Assembly: GCA_016699405.1 (NCBI GenBank) | Contig: CP064972.1 | Coordinates: forward strand, 3,379,501-3,443,500 | Reading direction: 5' to 3' | From: Holophagales bacterium | GTDB lineage: Bacteria; Acidobacteriota; Thermoanaerobaculia; Multivoradales; JAGPDF01 | Length of the DNA stretch: 64,000 bases | Part shown: positions 20,511 to 28,831 of the stretch, in pieces | Layout: every line of letters begins with the position of its first letter | Numbering within the stretch: the first letter of the stretch is position 1 | Notes under the pieces: model-generated | Seen by the model: the letters and a program-made list of their open reading frames with translations, nothing else | Database searches by the model: none | Told to the model about the DNA's origin: nothing | Made by a program: the position numbers and the translations under genes

Positions 20511-20936
20511 ATGTCCGATCGCAAGTACCGTCAGCGCGGCTACCAGGATAACGGGCGGCCCGAGTCGGCTTCGCGCCAGGACGCTCCGCGACCCGATCCG
20601 TCTCTCGCACCCCGCGGCCGCGGCTTCGGTGCCCCGACCGCCAGCGTCTTTCGATGCGCCGCCTGCGGGCGGAAGGTCGACGGAGGCGTGACGACCTTCG
20701 ACGCACGCTGTCCGCACTGCGCCGCTCCGCTGCACACCTGCACGCACTGCGTTCAATTCGACAGCTCGGCTCCGAAGCAGTGCCGACTCGAAATGGCCGT
20801 GCGGGTGGCCCGCAAGAGCGAACGCAACGACTGCGCCGAATTCGCCCCGCGCATCGCCCAGGAGTTCGCGCAGGAAGAGCGGCGGATGCCGAAGGACGAT
20901 CCGCGGGCGGCGTTCGACGCCCTGTTCAAGATCTGA
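20511..20936 (+). CDS. Small multi-CxxC zinc-ribbon protein, function unknown
   Basis: 141 residues. An N-terminal basic, low-complexity stretch (1-45) is followed by three CxxC pairs: CAAC and CPHC form a plausible zinc ribbon, and CTHC sits a little later with further cysteines in SAPKQCRLEM and RNDCAEF. The C-terminus is charged and helical. I do not recognise a named family; small proteins of this kind may bind nucleic acid or act as adaptors. The ATG is fixed by the TATACT box 6 bases before it and by the absence of an upstream ribosome binding site. It is transcribed divergently from the DPP-like lipoprotein. Confidence 0.75.
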   Translation: MSDRKYRQRGYQDNGRPESASRQDAPRPDPSLAPRGRGFGAPTASVFRCAACGRKVDGGVTTFDARCPHCAAPLHTCTHCVQFDSSAPKQCRLEMAVRVARKSERNDCAEFAPRIAQEFAQEERRMPKDDPRAAFDALFKI

Positions 20937-21150
20937 GATCGCTGAGGGGGTGGCGCCGCACCGGGGCCGCGGAGAGCGCGGCGTGACCGGTCGCTCGATC
21001 GCGCACGCTTCTGACAAGACGGGTTCCCCGTTGCGTCGCCTCCGGAGTCCGTGTGGGCCGGACCGGTCGGCCCCGGGCGACCTGCACCGGCCTGCCTCGC
21101 CCGCCACGTTCCGCTGCCTCTGGTAGACTCGCTGCAGTATTCGACGGCTG
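20937..21150. other. Intergenic region upstream of the maltodextrin locus
   Basis: About 210 bases with no open frame I would call a gene. The one promoter-like element is TAGACT at 21124-21129, 21 bases before the GH13 start, without a clear -35. This is the only sizeable gap before the seven-gene maltodextrin cluster, so its main promoter and any operator should lie here. No clear inverted repeat is visible. Confidence 0.4.
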
Positions 21151-22755
21151 GTGACTCTCGTGGCGAAGCTGCAGGAGGGGAGAATTCCGGGGGGGGCTCG
21201 AGCCCTCGTCGTCCTGTTTTTCGTGCTTCTCGCCACGGGTTGCGCCGAGCGCTCGCACGCTCCGGCGCCCGGTGCGGGCAGCGGGAGCGTCGAGGTAGCG
21301 AACCGGCTTCCTGCCTGGAGCGCTGCGGAATGGAGCCGGGCGGTGGTTTACTTCGCCATCGTCGACCGGTTTGCCGACGGCGATCCGAAGAACAACCGTG
21401 GCGTCGACCGCGCCGGCAAGGGCACCTTTCACGGCGGCGACCTCGCGGGTCTTGCCTCGCGGCTCGACGACCTGGCCGAGCTCGGCATCAATACCCTTTG
21501 GCTCACTCCGACCGTCAGGAACATCGACGGCTTCGTGACCGGGGCCGGCTTCCCGGACTGGGGTTACCACGGCTATTGGGCTGACGACTTCGAACAGGTC
21601 GACCCGCGCTTCGGCACCGAAGCGGAGCTGCGTCACCTGGTCGCGGAGGCGCACCGACGCGGCATCCGCGTGCTGCTCGACGTGGTGTACAACCACGCCG
21701 GTTACGGCTCGCACTACCTCACCGACCCGAGGACGGCATCCTGGTTGCGCAGCGCGGAGAAGGGCAGTTGCGGTGAGGACGATCTGACGCAGTGCGTCGC
21801 CGGCCTCCCGGACTTTCGCACCGACCTGCCCGAGGTCCGCGAGTACCTCCTCTCGGCGCACCTCGGACTCGCCAAGCGCGTGGGCCTCGACGGTTTCCGC
21901 CTCGACACGGTCAAGCACGTCGAGCACGACTTTTGGAAATTGCACCGCACACGAACACGCCAGGAGCTTGGCGCGGGGTTCTTTCTGCTCGGCGAGGTGT
22001 GGGGCGGCGACGCCGGGGTGCTCGACCCCTGGTTTGCCGGGGACGAGCTCGACGCCGGGTTCGATTTCGGCTTCCAGGGTAGCGCTCTGGCGTTCGTCCG
22101 CGGTCGCGGCCGTGCCGTGGCGTTCGATCGCTACCTCAAATCGCGAGAGCGGGTGCGCCCCGGCTATCTGCTTGCCCACTTTCTGTCGTCCCACGACGTG
22201 CCCGGGGCCCTCTACCAGCTCGACGGAGACTTGGCGCTCTTCCGCCTCGCCGCCTTCCTCCAGATGACCGTTTCCGGCATTCCGGTCGTCTATTACGGAG
22301 AGGAGGTCGGGAGACGAGGAGGGGATTGGCCGGACAACCGCAGCGACATGCCCTGGGGCGCTCTGGGGATCGCGCCGGGAGCCGGTCAGCCGCGCGACGA
22401 GCAGCTGCGGAGCGACTACCGGCGGCTCATCGCGCTGCGGGCCCGCTATCCGGAATTGGCGACGGGAGCGCACGAGAGCCTGGTGGCGGACGGGGACCTG
22501 CTGGTCTTCGGTCGTCACGATCCGGCGACTGGTTCGCGGGTCGTGGTCGCGGTCAATCGAGGGGCCGGCGAAGCCGAGGTGACGATCCCTCTGCCGGCCG
22601 ACTGGCGGGGCGCGCAGCTCCACGACGTCTGGGGCGAGCGACCGGTGGTGCTCGACCCGACGGGAGAGGTCGCGAGGGTGTCGCTCGCCGGACGTTCAGG
22701 CGGCGTTCTCGTCCGCGACGACGCTTCTTCCGCTCATCCGAATTCCCATCCGTGA
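21151..22755 (+). CDS. GH13 alpha-amylase-family lipoprotein
   Basis: 534 residues from GTG; the next GTG at 21163 is a possible alternative start. A lipobox (LLATGC) puts lipidation at C31, so it is envelope-anchored. GH13 conserved regions are in order: region I LLDVVYNH (D177, H182), region II GFRLD with nucleophile D252 followed by TVKH, region III acid/base E282 (GEVWGG) and region IV transition-state D349. Region IV reads SSHD rather than the usual NHD. A C-terminal beta domain follows. It probably trims maltodextrins or starch fragments for the transporter encoded just downstream, resembling neopullulanase/cyclomaltodextrinase-type enzymes. The malK ATG comes 22 bases later. Confidence 0.93.
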   Translation: MTLVAKLQEGRIPGGARALVVLFFVLLATGCAERSHAPAPGAGSGSVEVANRLPAWSAAEWSRAVVYFAIVDRFADGDPKNNRGVDRAGKGTFHGGDLAGLASRLDDLAELGINTLWLTPTVRNIDGFVTGAGFPDWGYHGYWADDFEQVDPRFGTEAELRHLVAEAHRRGIRVLLDVVYNHAGYGSHYLTDPRTASWLRSAEKGSCGEDDLTQCVAGLPDFRTDLPEVREYLLSAHLGLAKRVGLDGFRLDTVKHVEHDFWKLHRTRTRQELGAGFFLLGEVWGGDAGVLDPWFAGDELDAGFDFGFQGSALAFVRGRGRAVAFDRYLKSRERVRPGYLLAHFLSSHDVPGALYQLDGDLALFRLAAFLQMTVSGIPVVYYGEEVGRRGGDWPDNRSDMPWGALGIAPGAGQPRDEQLRSDYRRLIALRARYPELATGAHESLVADGDLLVFGRHDPATGSRVVVAVNRGAGEAEVTIPLPADWRGAQLHDVWGERPVVLDPTGEVARVSLAGRSGGVLVRDDASSAHPNSHP

Positions 22756-22777
22756 CGAAGAAGAGGTAGTCGAACGA

Positions 22778-23872
22778 ATGGCTAGCGTCAGTTTCCGGCA
22801 GGTTGCCAAGCGATACGGCAAGGTCTCGGTCATCGAGGGGCTCGACCTCGAGATCCGGGACCGGGAGTTCATGGTGCTCGTCGGTCCGTCCGGATGCGGG
22901 AAGTCGACCGCCTTGCGGATGCTCGCCGGCCTGGAGGAGATCTCCGACGGCAAAATCCTGATCGGCGATCGCGTCGTCAACGACCTCGCGCCGAAAGACC
23001 GCGACATCGCCATGGTCTTCCAGAGCTATGCGCTCTATCCGCACATGACGGTGCGGGAGAACATGGAGTTCGGACTGCGGATCCGCAAGACGCCGCGGGA
23101 GGAGATCGACCGGCTCATCGGCGAGGCGTCGCAGATCCTCGACATCGCCCACCTGCTCGATCGCAAGCCGAAACAGCTCTCCGGCGGGCAGCGGCAGCGT
23201 GTCGCCGTCGGCCGGGCGATCGTCCGCCAGCCGTCCGTCTTCCTCTTCGACGAGCCGCTGTCCAACCTCGACGCGAAGCTCCGCGTCCAGATGCGGGCCG
23301 AGATCTCGAAGCTCCAGTCGCGCCTGCAGACGACGACGATCTACGTCACCCACGATCAGGTCGAGGCGATGACCATGGGGCACCGGATCGCGGTGATGAA
23401 GGACGGAGCGTTGCAGCAGGTCGGCACGCCGCTCGAGGTGTACGAGCGGCCGGACAACCTCTTCGTCGCCAACTTCATCGGTACGCCGCCGATGAACTTC
23501 GCGGCGGCCCGCATCGACCGCGGCGGCAGTGTGCTCGCCGCTTCGCACTTCGAGATTCCGGTGCCGGAGCATTGGCGTGCAGCCAGCGCGGGCAAGGACG
23601 GCAAGCGGGTGGTGCTGGGGATGCGTCCGGAGAACCTGATCGAGGAGGGCCGGGCGACCCGAGGGCCGACGGCTCCCATTCTCGGCGTCGTCGAGATCGT
23701 CGAGCCGCTCGGTCACGAGGCGATCGTCCACGCCCGCGCGGGGGAGGACCTGCTCGTCGCCAAGGTGGACTCCCACCGGGTTCCCCCGACCGGCACGCCC
23801 CTGCGCCTCGCTCTCGAGCTCGACTACCTCCACATCTTCGACGCCGACAACGAACGACGCCTTTCCAACTGA
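22778..23872 (+). CDS. malK: Maltodextrin ABC transporter ATPase (MalK/UgpC type)
   Basis: 364 residues, the MalK length. Walker A GPSGCGKST spans 36-44, signature LSGGQ 134-138, Walker B FLFDEP 155-160 and H-loop H192. A C-terminal OB-fold/TOBE region (about 240-360) contains the MRPE-like motif GMRPENL, as in sugar-importer ATPases that share the regulatory domain of MalK. It powers the MalF/MalG permease. Such ATPases can serve several sugar importers; the location inside the maltodextrin cluster argues for this one. Confidence 0.95.
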   Translation: MASVSFRQVAKRYGKVSVIEGLDLEIRDREFMVLVGPSGCGKSTALRMLAGLEEISDGKILIGDRVVNDLAPKDRDIAMVFQSYALYPHMTVRENMEFGLRIRKTPREEIDRLIGEASQILDIAHLLDRKPKQLSGGQRQRVAVGRAIVRQPSVFLFDEPLSNLDAKLRVQMRAEISKLQSRLQTTTIYVTHDQVEAMTMGHRIAVMKDGALQQVGTPLEVYERPDNLFVANFIGTPPMNFAAARIDRGGSVLAASHFEIPVPEHWRAASAGKDGKRVVLGMRPENLIEEGRATRGPTAPILGVVEIVEPLGHEAIVHARAGEDLLVAKVDSHRVPPTGTPLRLALELDYLHIFDADNERRLSN

Positions 23873-23893
23873 CTGTTCTGCGCAGGAGGATCC

Positions 23894-25114
23894 ATGCGCC
23901 AACTTCGATTCGCAGGGAAGATCGCGGCACTGCTCGTCGCCGTGGCCATCGCCGGTCCGGCTTTCGCTGCCGAGGTGGTGGTCTGGCATGCCTATCGCGG
24001 CGAGGAGAAGGCCGCCTTCGAGAAGGTCGTGGCGAACTACAACGCCGCGAAGGCGGCGGCGGGGATCAAGATCACCACGCTCGCCGTGCCGTACGACGCT
24101 TTCGCCGACAAGATCACCGCCGCCGTGCCGCGCGGTAAGGGCCCGGACGTCTTCATCTACGCCCAGGACCGGCTCGGCGGGTGGATCGAAGCGGGCAACA
24201 CGATCGAACCGATCGACTTCTTCCTCGACAAGAGCATCACCGATCGTTTCCTTCCTTCGACCATGCAGGCGATGAACTACCAGAACACGGTGTATGGCCT
24301 GCCGCTGAATTACAAGGTCATCACGCTGATCTACAACAAGAAGCTGGTGACGTCGCCTCCCAAGACCTCGGGTGAGTTGGTCGCTCTCGGCAAGAAGCTG
24401 ACCGACGCCGCCACGGGCCATTTCGGCCTCGCTTATGCCTACTCCGACTTCTACTACCACGCCGCCCTGATGAACGCGTTCGGCGGCGGGGTCTTCGCCG
24501 AAGGCCGGAAGCCGACGCTCAATACTGCGGCCAACGTGAAGTCGCTCGAGCTGCTGATGAAGTGGGTGGAGCAGGACAAGTTCCTTCCGGCCGAGCCCTC
24601 GACGGCGTTGATCACCTCGCTGTTCAACGAAGGGAAGGCGGCGATGGTCTTCTCCGGTCCCTGGTTCCTCGGCGAGATCGCGAAGGGCGTCGATTTCGGC
24701 CTTGCCCCCTTGCCGTCGATCGACGAGGCCGGTGGCAAGCCGATGCGGCCGTGGATGACGGTCGAAGGGGCCTACATCGCCGCTCCGTCGAAGAACAAGG
24801 AAGCGGCGTTCGACTTCATTTCGTATCTCACCGACGCACCCCAGGCGAAAATCCTGGCCCTCGAAGGTCGGCAGACGCCGTCGAACCGCAAGGTCTACGA
24901 GGATCCCCAGGTGGCCTCCGACACAGTCCTCAAGGCGTTCCGTGCGCAGGTCGACGCTGCGGTTCCGATGCCGAACCTCGCCGAGATGACCATGGTGTGG
25001 TCTCCCGCCACGACGGCGATGAACACCATCGTCAAGAAGTCGCTCGGGGTGAAGGCGGCGCTCGATGTCGCACAGAAGGACGTCGAGGAGCGCATCAAGA
25101 ACCTGAGGAAGTAG
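23894..25114 (+). CDS. malE: Maltose/maltodextrin-binding periplasmic protein (MalE family)
   Basis: 406 residues. A signal peptide ends near AFA/AEV (about residue 25). The mature part begins VVVWHAYRGEE, a classic start for family-1 solute-binding proteins. Aromatic and acidic residues, and motifs such as AVPRGKGPDVFIYAQDRLG and MVFSGPWFLGEI, are as in maltodextrin-binding proteins. It delivers substrate to MalF/MalG. A strong AGGAGGATCC lies just before the ATG. The permease gene starts one base after its stop codon. Confidence 0.95.
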   Translation: MRQLRFAGKIAALLVAVAIAGPAFAAEVVVWHAYRGEEKAAFEKVVANYNAAKAAAGIKITTLAVPYDAFADKITAAVPRGKGPDVFIYAQDRLGGWIEAGNTIEPIDFFLDKSITDRFLPSTMQAMNYQNTVYGLPLNYKVITLIYNKKLVTSPPKTSGELVALGKKLTDAATGHFGLAYAYSDFYYHAALMNAFGGGVFAEGRKPTLNTAANVKSLELLMKWVEQDKFLPAEPSTALITSLFNEGKAAMVFSGPWFLGEIAKGVDFGLAPLPSIDEAGGKPMRPWMTVEGAYIAAPSKNKEAAFDFISYLTDAPQAKILALEGRQTPSNRKVYEDPQVASDTVLKAFRAQVDAAVPMPNLAEMTMVWSPATTAMNTIVKKSLGVKAALDVAQKDVEERIKNLRK

Positions 25115-25115
25115 G

Positions 25116-27074
25116 GTGGAACGCCCGGCCAATCATCGCCGGCGCGCCGTTGCCGGCCTGCTGCTCGGCTCTGCGGTCGCGCTGGGTGCGGCCTGGGGCT
25201 GGCTGCTCCTCGCTCGCCGAGCCGAGTCGGACCGGGCGGCGGATCAGCGCGCGCTCTGCGAGGTCCGTGCGCTTGCCGAGCTCCTGGAGCGCGCAGTGGC
25301 GAGCGGAGCGAGCCCGGCGACCGTCGTCGGGCAGTGGGCGGCACGCAGCCCGGAGCTCGAGCTCGTCCGCGTGGTGTCGCTCGAGGATCGCCTGCTCGCG
25401 GCGTCGACGGTTCGAGAAGACCAGACGGGAGGCGTCACGCCGCGCAAGCTCCGCCGGGAGGAGAAGCCGCTGTTCGATGCGGCCGACGAGCTGCGGCGCG
25501 GGGCCGAGAACAACCAGGCCGCCGACGGGCCGCGCAAGGAGTCGGTCAAGCTCGAGCGTCTCGACCAGGCTCGCCGCCTCGTCTGGGCGCCGATCCTGCT
25601 CGAGGGGAGGGTGACCGGTGCGGTCCAGGCCCAGATCCAGCCGCGGGAGACCGGCCGTCCCGACCACCGCGGCGGCACGGCCTTGGCCGTGGCCCTGGCG
25701 CCGGCGGCCCTCCTGCTCCTTCTGGGGATGGCGATCGGACAGCGCCGCGCGCTCCTGACCGTCGTCGGAGGTGTCCTGCTCGCCGGCGTGGTCGGTTGGC
25801 AGGCTTGGCGCTTTGCCGGCGAGCTTTCCTCCGACCGACTGGCCCACGAGCAGCGACTCGCCGCGGATCTGGCGGGGCAGGCCGAGCGGTTCGCCGCCGT
25901 GGCGCAGGCGAGCGGCTTCTCACTCGACGGCGAGGCGCTCGATCCTGCGCGCTGGGACGCCGATCGCAACGGGACGCCGCGCGGCGTGGTCCTTGCCGAG
26001 GGAGGGGTCGCAGCGGACCGCTTGGCCGAGTCAGCGCGTGGGGTCGCCCGGCGAGGGGCGCTCGTGCACGCCGCCTTCGGGCTCGTCGGCCTGGGGCTGT
26101 TGGCGTTCGTCGCGCTGGGGACGGCTGCCCGCGGTTGGCAGACCCTGGTGCGCTATCGGGTGGCCTACGCCTACGTCACGCCGGCCATGGTCGGCATGCT
26201 GCTGCTCGTCTTCTTCCCCTTCGTCTATGGCATCACGCTGTCGTTCACCAATTCGAACATCTACAACAGCGACAAGCCGATCAGCGAGATCTGGACCGGC
26301 CTCGACAACTTCCGCGACATCCTCTCCGACTTCGCGATCATGAGGACGACCGAGGACGGTGGCGCCGGCGGGCTCAACTACAAGAACTTCTACTACACCC
26401 TCGGGTTCACCGTGATCTGGACGGTGGCCAACGTCGGCCTGGGTGTCTCGCTGGGTTTGCTGCTCGCGCTCATCCTCAACACCAAGGGCCTGCGGCTCAA
26501 ACCGCTCTATCGCGTGCTGCTGGTTCTGCCGTGGGCGGTCCCGAACTACATCACCGCGCTGATCTGGAAGGGGATGTTCCATCAGCAGTTCGGGGTGGTG
26601 AACCAGGTGATCCAGATCTTCGGCGGGGCGCCGGTCTCGTGGTTCGAGAAGCCGGTCACCTCGTTCGTCACCGTCCTCGCGACGAATGGCTGGCTCTCGT
26701 TCCCCTTCATGATGGTGATCGCCTTGGGGGCGCTGCAATCGATCCCGGCGGATCTCTACGAGGCCGCCCGAGTCGACGGGGCGTCGCGCTGGCAGCAGTT
26801 CCGCTCGATCACCCTGCCGTCCCTGAAACCCGCGCTCGTCCCGGCCGTTATTCTCTCGGTGATCTGGACGTTCAACATGTTCAACATCATCTACCTGGTG
26901 TCCCAGGGTGAACCGGCAGGCTCGACCGAAATCCTGATCACGCAGGCCTACAAGCTGGCGTTCGAGCAGTACCGCTACGGTTACGCGGCGGCTTACTCGA
27001 CGGTGATCTTCTTCATCCTGTTCGCCTACGGGACCTGGCAGAATCGCGTGACCCGCGCCACGGAGGGGATATGA
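25116..27074 (+). CDS. malF: MalF-type permease with unusual N-terminal two-ectodomain extension
   Basis: 652 residues starting at GTG one base after the malE stop. From about residue 345 it is a normal MalF-type permease core, with the EAA loop (LYEAARVDGASRW, around 546-558) that contacts MalK. Before this lie about 340 extra residues: membrane segment 11-33, an extracytoplasmic stretch 34-186, a membrane hairpin (187-206 and 211-229), a second extracytoplasmic stretch 232-312 and another membrane segment around 314-336. Residues 152-177 (RRLVWAPILLEGRVTGAV within) look like the closing strands of a Cache/PAS-type sensory fold. E. coli MalF has its extra domain in a periplasmic loop, not here. 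The function of the extension is unknown; ligand sensing or docking of MalE or the lipoproteins is possible. Confidence 0.88.
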   Translation: MERPANHRRRAVAGLLLGSAVALGAAWGWLLLARRAESDRAADQRALCEVRALAELLERAVASGASPATVVGQWAARSPELELVRVVSLEDRLLAASTVREDQTGGVTPRKLRREEKPLFDAADELRRGAENNQAADGPRKESVKLERLDQARRLVWAPILLEGRVTGAVQAQIQPRETGRPDHRGGTALAVALAPAALLLLLGMAIGQRRALLTVVGGVLLAGVVGWQAWRFAGELSSDRLAHEQRLAADLAGQAERFAAVAQASGFSLDGEALDPARWDADRNGTPRGVVLAEGGVAADRLAESARGVARRGALVHAAFGLVGLGLLAFVALGTAARGWQTLVRYRVAYAYVTPAMVGMLLLVFFPFVYGITLSFTNSNIYNSDKPISEIWTGLDNFRDILSDFAIMRTTEDGGAGGLNYKNFYYTLGFTVIWTVANVGLGVSLGLLLALILNTKGLRLKPLYRVLLVLPWAVPNYITALIWKGMFHQQFGVVNQVIQIFGGAPVSWFEKPVTSFVTVLATNGWLSFPFMMVIALGALQSIPADLYEAARVDGASRWQQFRSITLPSLKPALVPAVILSVIWTFNMFNIIYLVSQGEPAGSTEILITQAYKLAFEQYRYGYAAAYSTVIFFILFAYGTWQNRVTRATEGI

Positions 27075-27955
27075 GCCGCAAGCGGGCGAGCGATCAGGTC
27101 GCACACTGGCCCCTGCATCTTTTCCTGGTGCTATTCACTCTCCTCGCGATCTATCCGATCCTCTGGGTGATCGCCGTGGCGTTCTCCGGCCAGCAGGCGT
27201 TGTCGATCGCCGACGTGCCTGCCAACCCGGCGATCAGCGACCGGCTGCGGGCCGTGGCACCCTGGCCGGCGGCCTGGTCGGTGCAGAACTTCGTTTCGGT
27301 GATGACCGAGCAGCCGTTCGGCCGCTGGCTCTTCAACAGCACCGTCATCGCGCTCGCCACGACCGTTCTCGGGGTGTTTCTCGCCTGCACCGCCGGGTAT
27401 GCGTTCTCGCGCTTCCGCTTCCCCGGCCGGCGCGCCGGACTCATGGCCTTCCTCGTCTCGCAGATGTTCCCGGGCACGCTGACCCTCGTGCCGCTCTACC
27501 TGATCGTCGTCAAGTGGCTGGGGCTCGGGTCGACCTGGATGGGGCTCATTCTGGTCTATTCGCTCACCTCGATCCCGTTCTGCGTCTGGATGCTCAAGGG
27601 CTACTTCGACACCATTCCGCGGGAGCTGGAAGAGTCGGCGATGATGGACGGCGCGTCGCCGGCGACGATCTTCTTCCGCATCGTCCTGCCGCTGGCCAAG
27701 CCGGCGGTGGCGGTGACGGCGCTCTTCTCCTTCATGACCGCATGGAACGAGTTCATCCAGGCGGCGACCTTCATGGACAAGGAAACGATGTACACGGGAC
27801 CGGTCGGCCTGCGCTTCTTCGTCGGCGGGTTCCAGCAGCAGTGGGGATACTTCGCCGCAGGATCGATCATCACGGCGATTCCGGTCGTCGTGCTCTTCAT
27901 GTTCCTGCAGCGCTATCTGGTCTCCGGCCTGACCGCCGGAGCGGTCAAGGGATGA
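27071..27955 (+). CDS. malG: Maltodextrin ABC transporter permease (MalG)
   Basis: 294 residues with six predicted membrane helices. The EAA motif EESAMMDGASPATIFFRIVLP (about 181-201) docks on MalK. The ATG overlaps the malF stop (ATGA), the usual coupled arrangement. With MalF it forms the translocation pore for maltose or maltodextrins. Length and composition are ordinary; unlike MalF there is no extension. Confidence 0.95.
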   Translation: MSRKRASDQVAHWPLHLFLVLFTLLAIYPILWVIAVAFSGQQALSIADVPANPAISDRLRAVAPWPAAWSVQNFVSVMTEQPFGRWLFNSTVIALATTVLGVFLACTAGYAFSRFRFPGRRAGLMAFLVSQMFPGTLTLVPLYLIVVKWLGLGSTWMGLILVYSLTSIPFCVWMLKGYFDTIPRELEESAMMDGASPATIFFRIVLPLAKPAVAVTALFSFMTAWNEFIQAATFMDKETMYTGPVGLRFFVGGFQQQWGYFAAGSIITAIPVVVLFMFLQRYLVSGLTAGAVKG

Positions 27956-27978
27956 TTCCACCCGACAGGAGGATCAAG

Positions 27979-28794
27979 ATGCGAAAGACCTGGAAGATCG
28001 CAATGGCCATGTTCCTCGCCACGGCGGCGCTCGGCGCCGTGGCCATGGCCCAGGAGGTCGTCTTCAAGGACCCGACGGGCGACGATTTCGGTCCGGGCAA
28101 CTACACCTATCCGACCGACGTCGTCTACAAGCCCGGCTCGTTCGACCTCACCGAGTTCAAGCTCGCCGTCTCCGGCAAGAAGGTCAACGTCGAAGCGAGC
28201 GTCAACGCGTCGCTCGAGGACCCGTGGGGCATGAAGACCGGTTTCGCGGTGCAGATGATCTTCGTCTTCATCGACACCGACCACAAGGAGGGGAGCGGGT
28301 TCACCGACGGCATCCCCGGGCTCAACGTCAAGTTCGCGCCGGCCGATGCCTGGGACAAGGTCGTCATCCTGTCGCCGCAGAGTGCCTCGCGTGTGCGGAC
28401 CGAGGTGGAGACGAAGGCGGCCGCGATGAAGGACGCCGTGGTCGTCCCTGGACGCACCAAGGGCAACAACCGCACGATCTCGGGCTCGATCGACCTCAAG
28501 GACCTCGGTGAGGGCGACCCGGCGACCTGGGGCTACCAGGTGGTCGTGCAGTCGAACGAGGGTTTCCCGGACGGGGCCGAGGTGCTCACGCGCCGGGTCA
28601 ACGAGTACGAGGGTCAGCACCGCTTCGGCGGCGGCAACGACGGCAACTGCGACCCGGCGGTGATGGACTTGCTGGCTGGCAAGGGGACCGGCGACGCTTC
28701 CGAGATCGAGGCGCAGAAGGCGATGTTGAAGTACGAGTGCAATCCGGACGGTTCGGCCAAGCAGCTGGCCGTCCTTCAGATGGTCCGCAAGTAA
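27979..28794 (+). CDS. Secreted DOMON-like (glucodextranase C-terminal type) protein
   Basis: 271 residues. A signal peptide ends near AMA/QEV. The mature start FKDPTGDDFGPGNYTYPTD, followed by KPGSFDLTEFK, is characteristic of the glucodextranase C-terminal DOMON-like beta-sandwich found on starch-active enzymes. Here it stands alone. It probably binds alpha-glucan at the cell surface or in the periplasm and passes it to the porin or MalE; that role is inferred from the locus. A perfect AGGAGG precedes the ATG. A shorter relative of the same domain is encoded after the porin. Confidence 0.8.
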   Translation: MRKTWKIAMAMFLATAALGAVAMAQEVVFKDPTGDDFGPGNYTYPTDVVYKPGSFDLTEFKLAVSGKKVNVEASVNASLEDPWGMKTGFAVQMIFVFIDTDHKEGSGFTDGIPGLNVKFAPADAWDKVVILSPQSASRVRTEVETKAAAMKDAVVVPGRTKGNNRTISGSIDLKDLGEGDPATWGYQVVVQSNEGFPDGAEVLTRRVNEYEGQHRFGGGNDGNCDPAVMDLLAGKGTGDASEIEAQKAMLKYECNPDGSAKQLAVLQMVRK

Positions 28795-28831
28795 GCGGAT
28801 CGGTCCGTTCTCTGGAGGCTCAGGAGGAACT

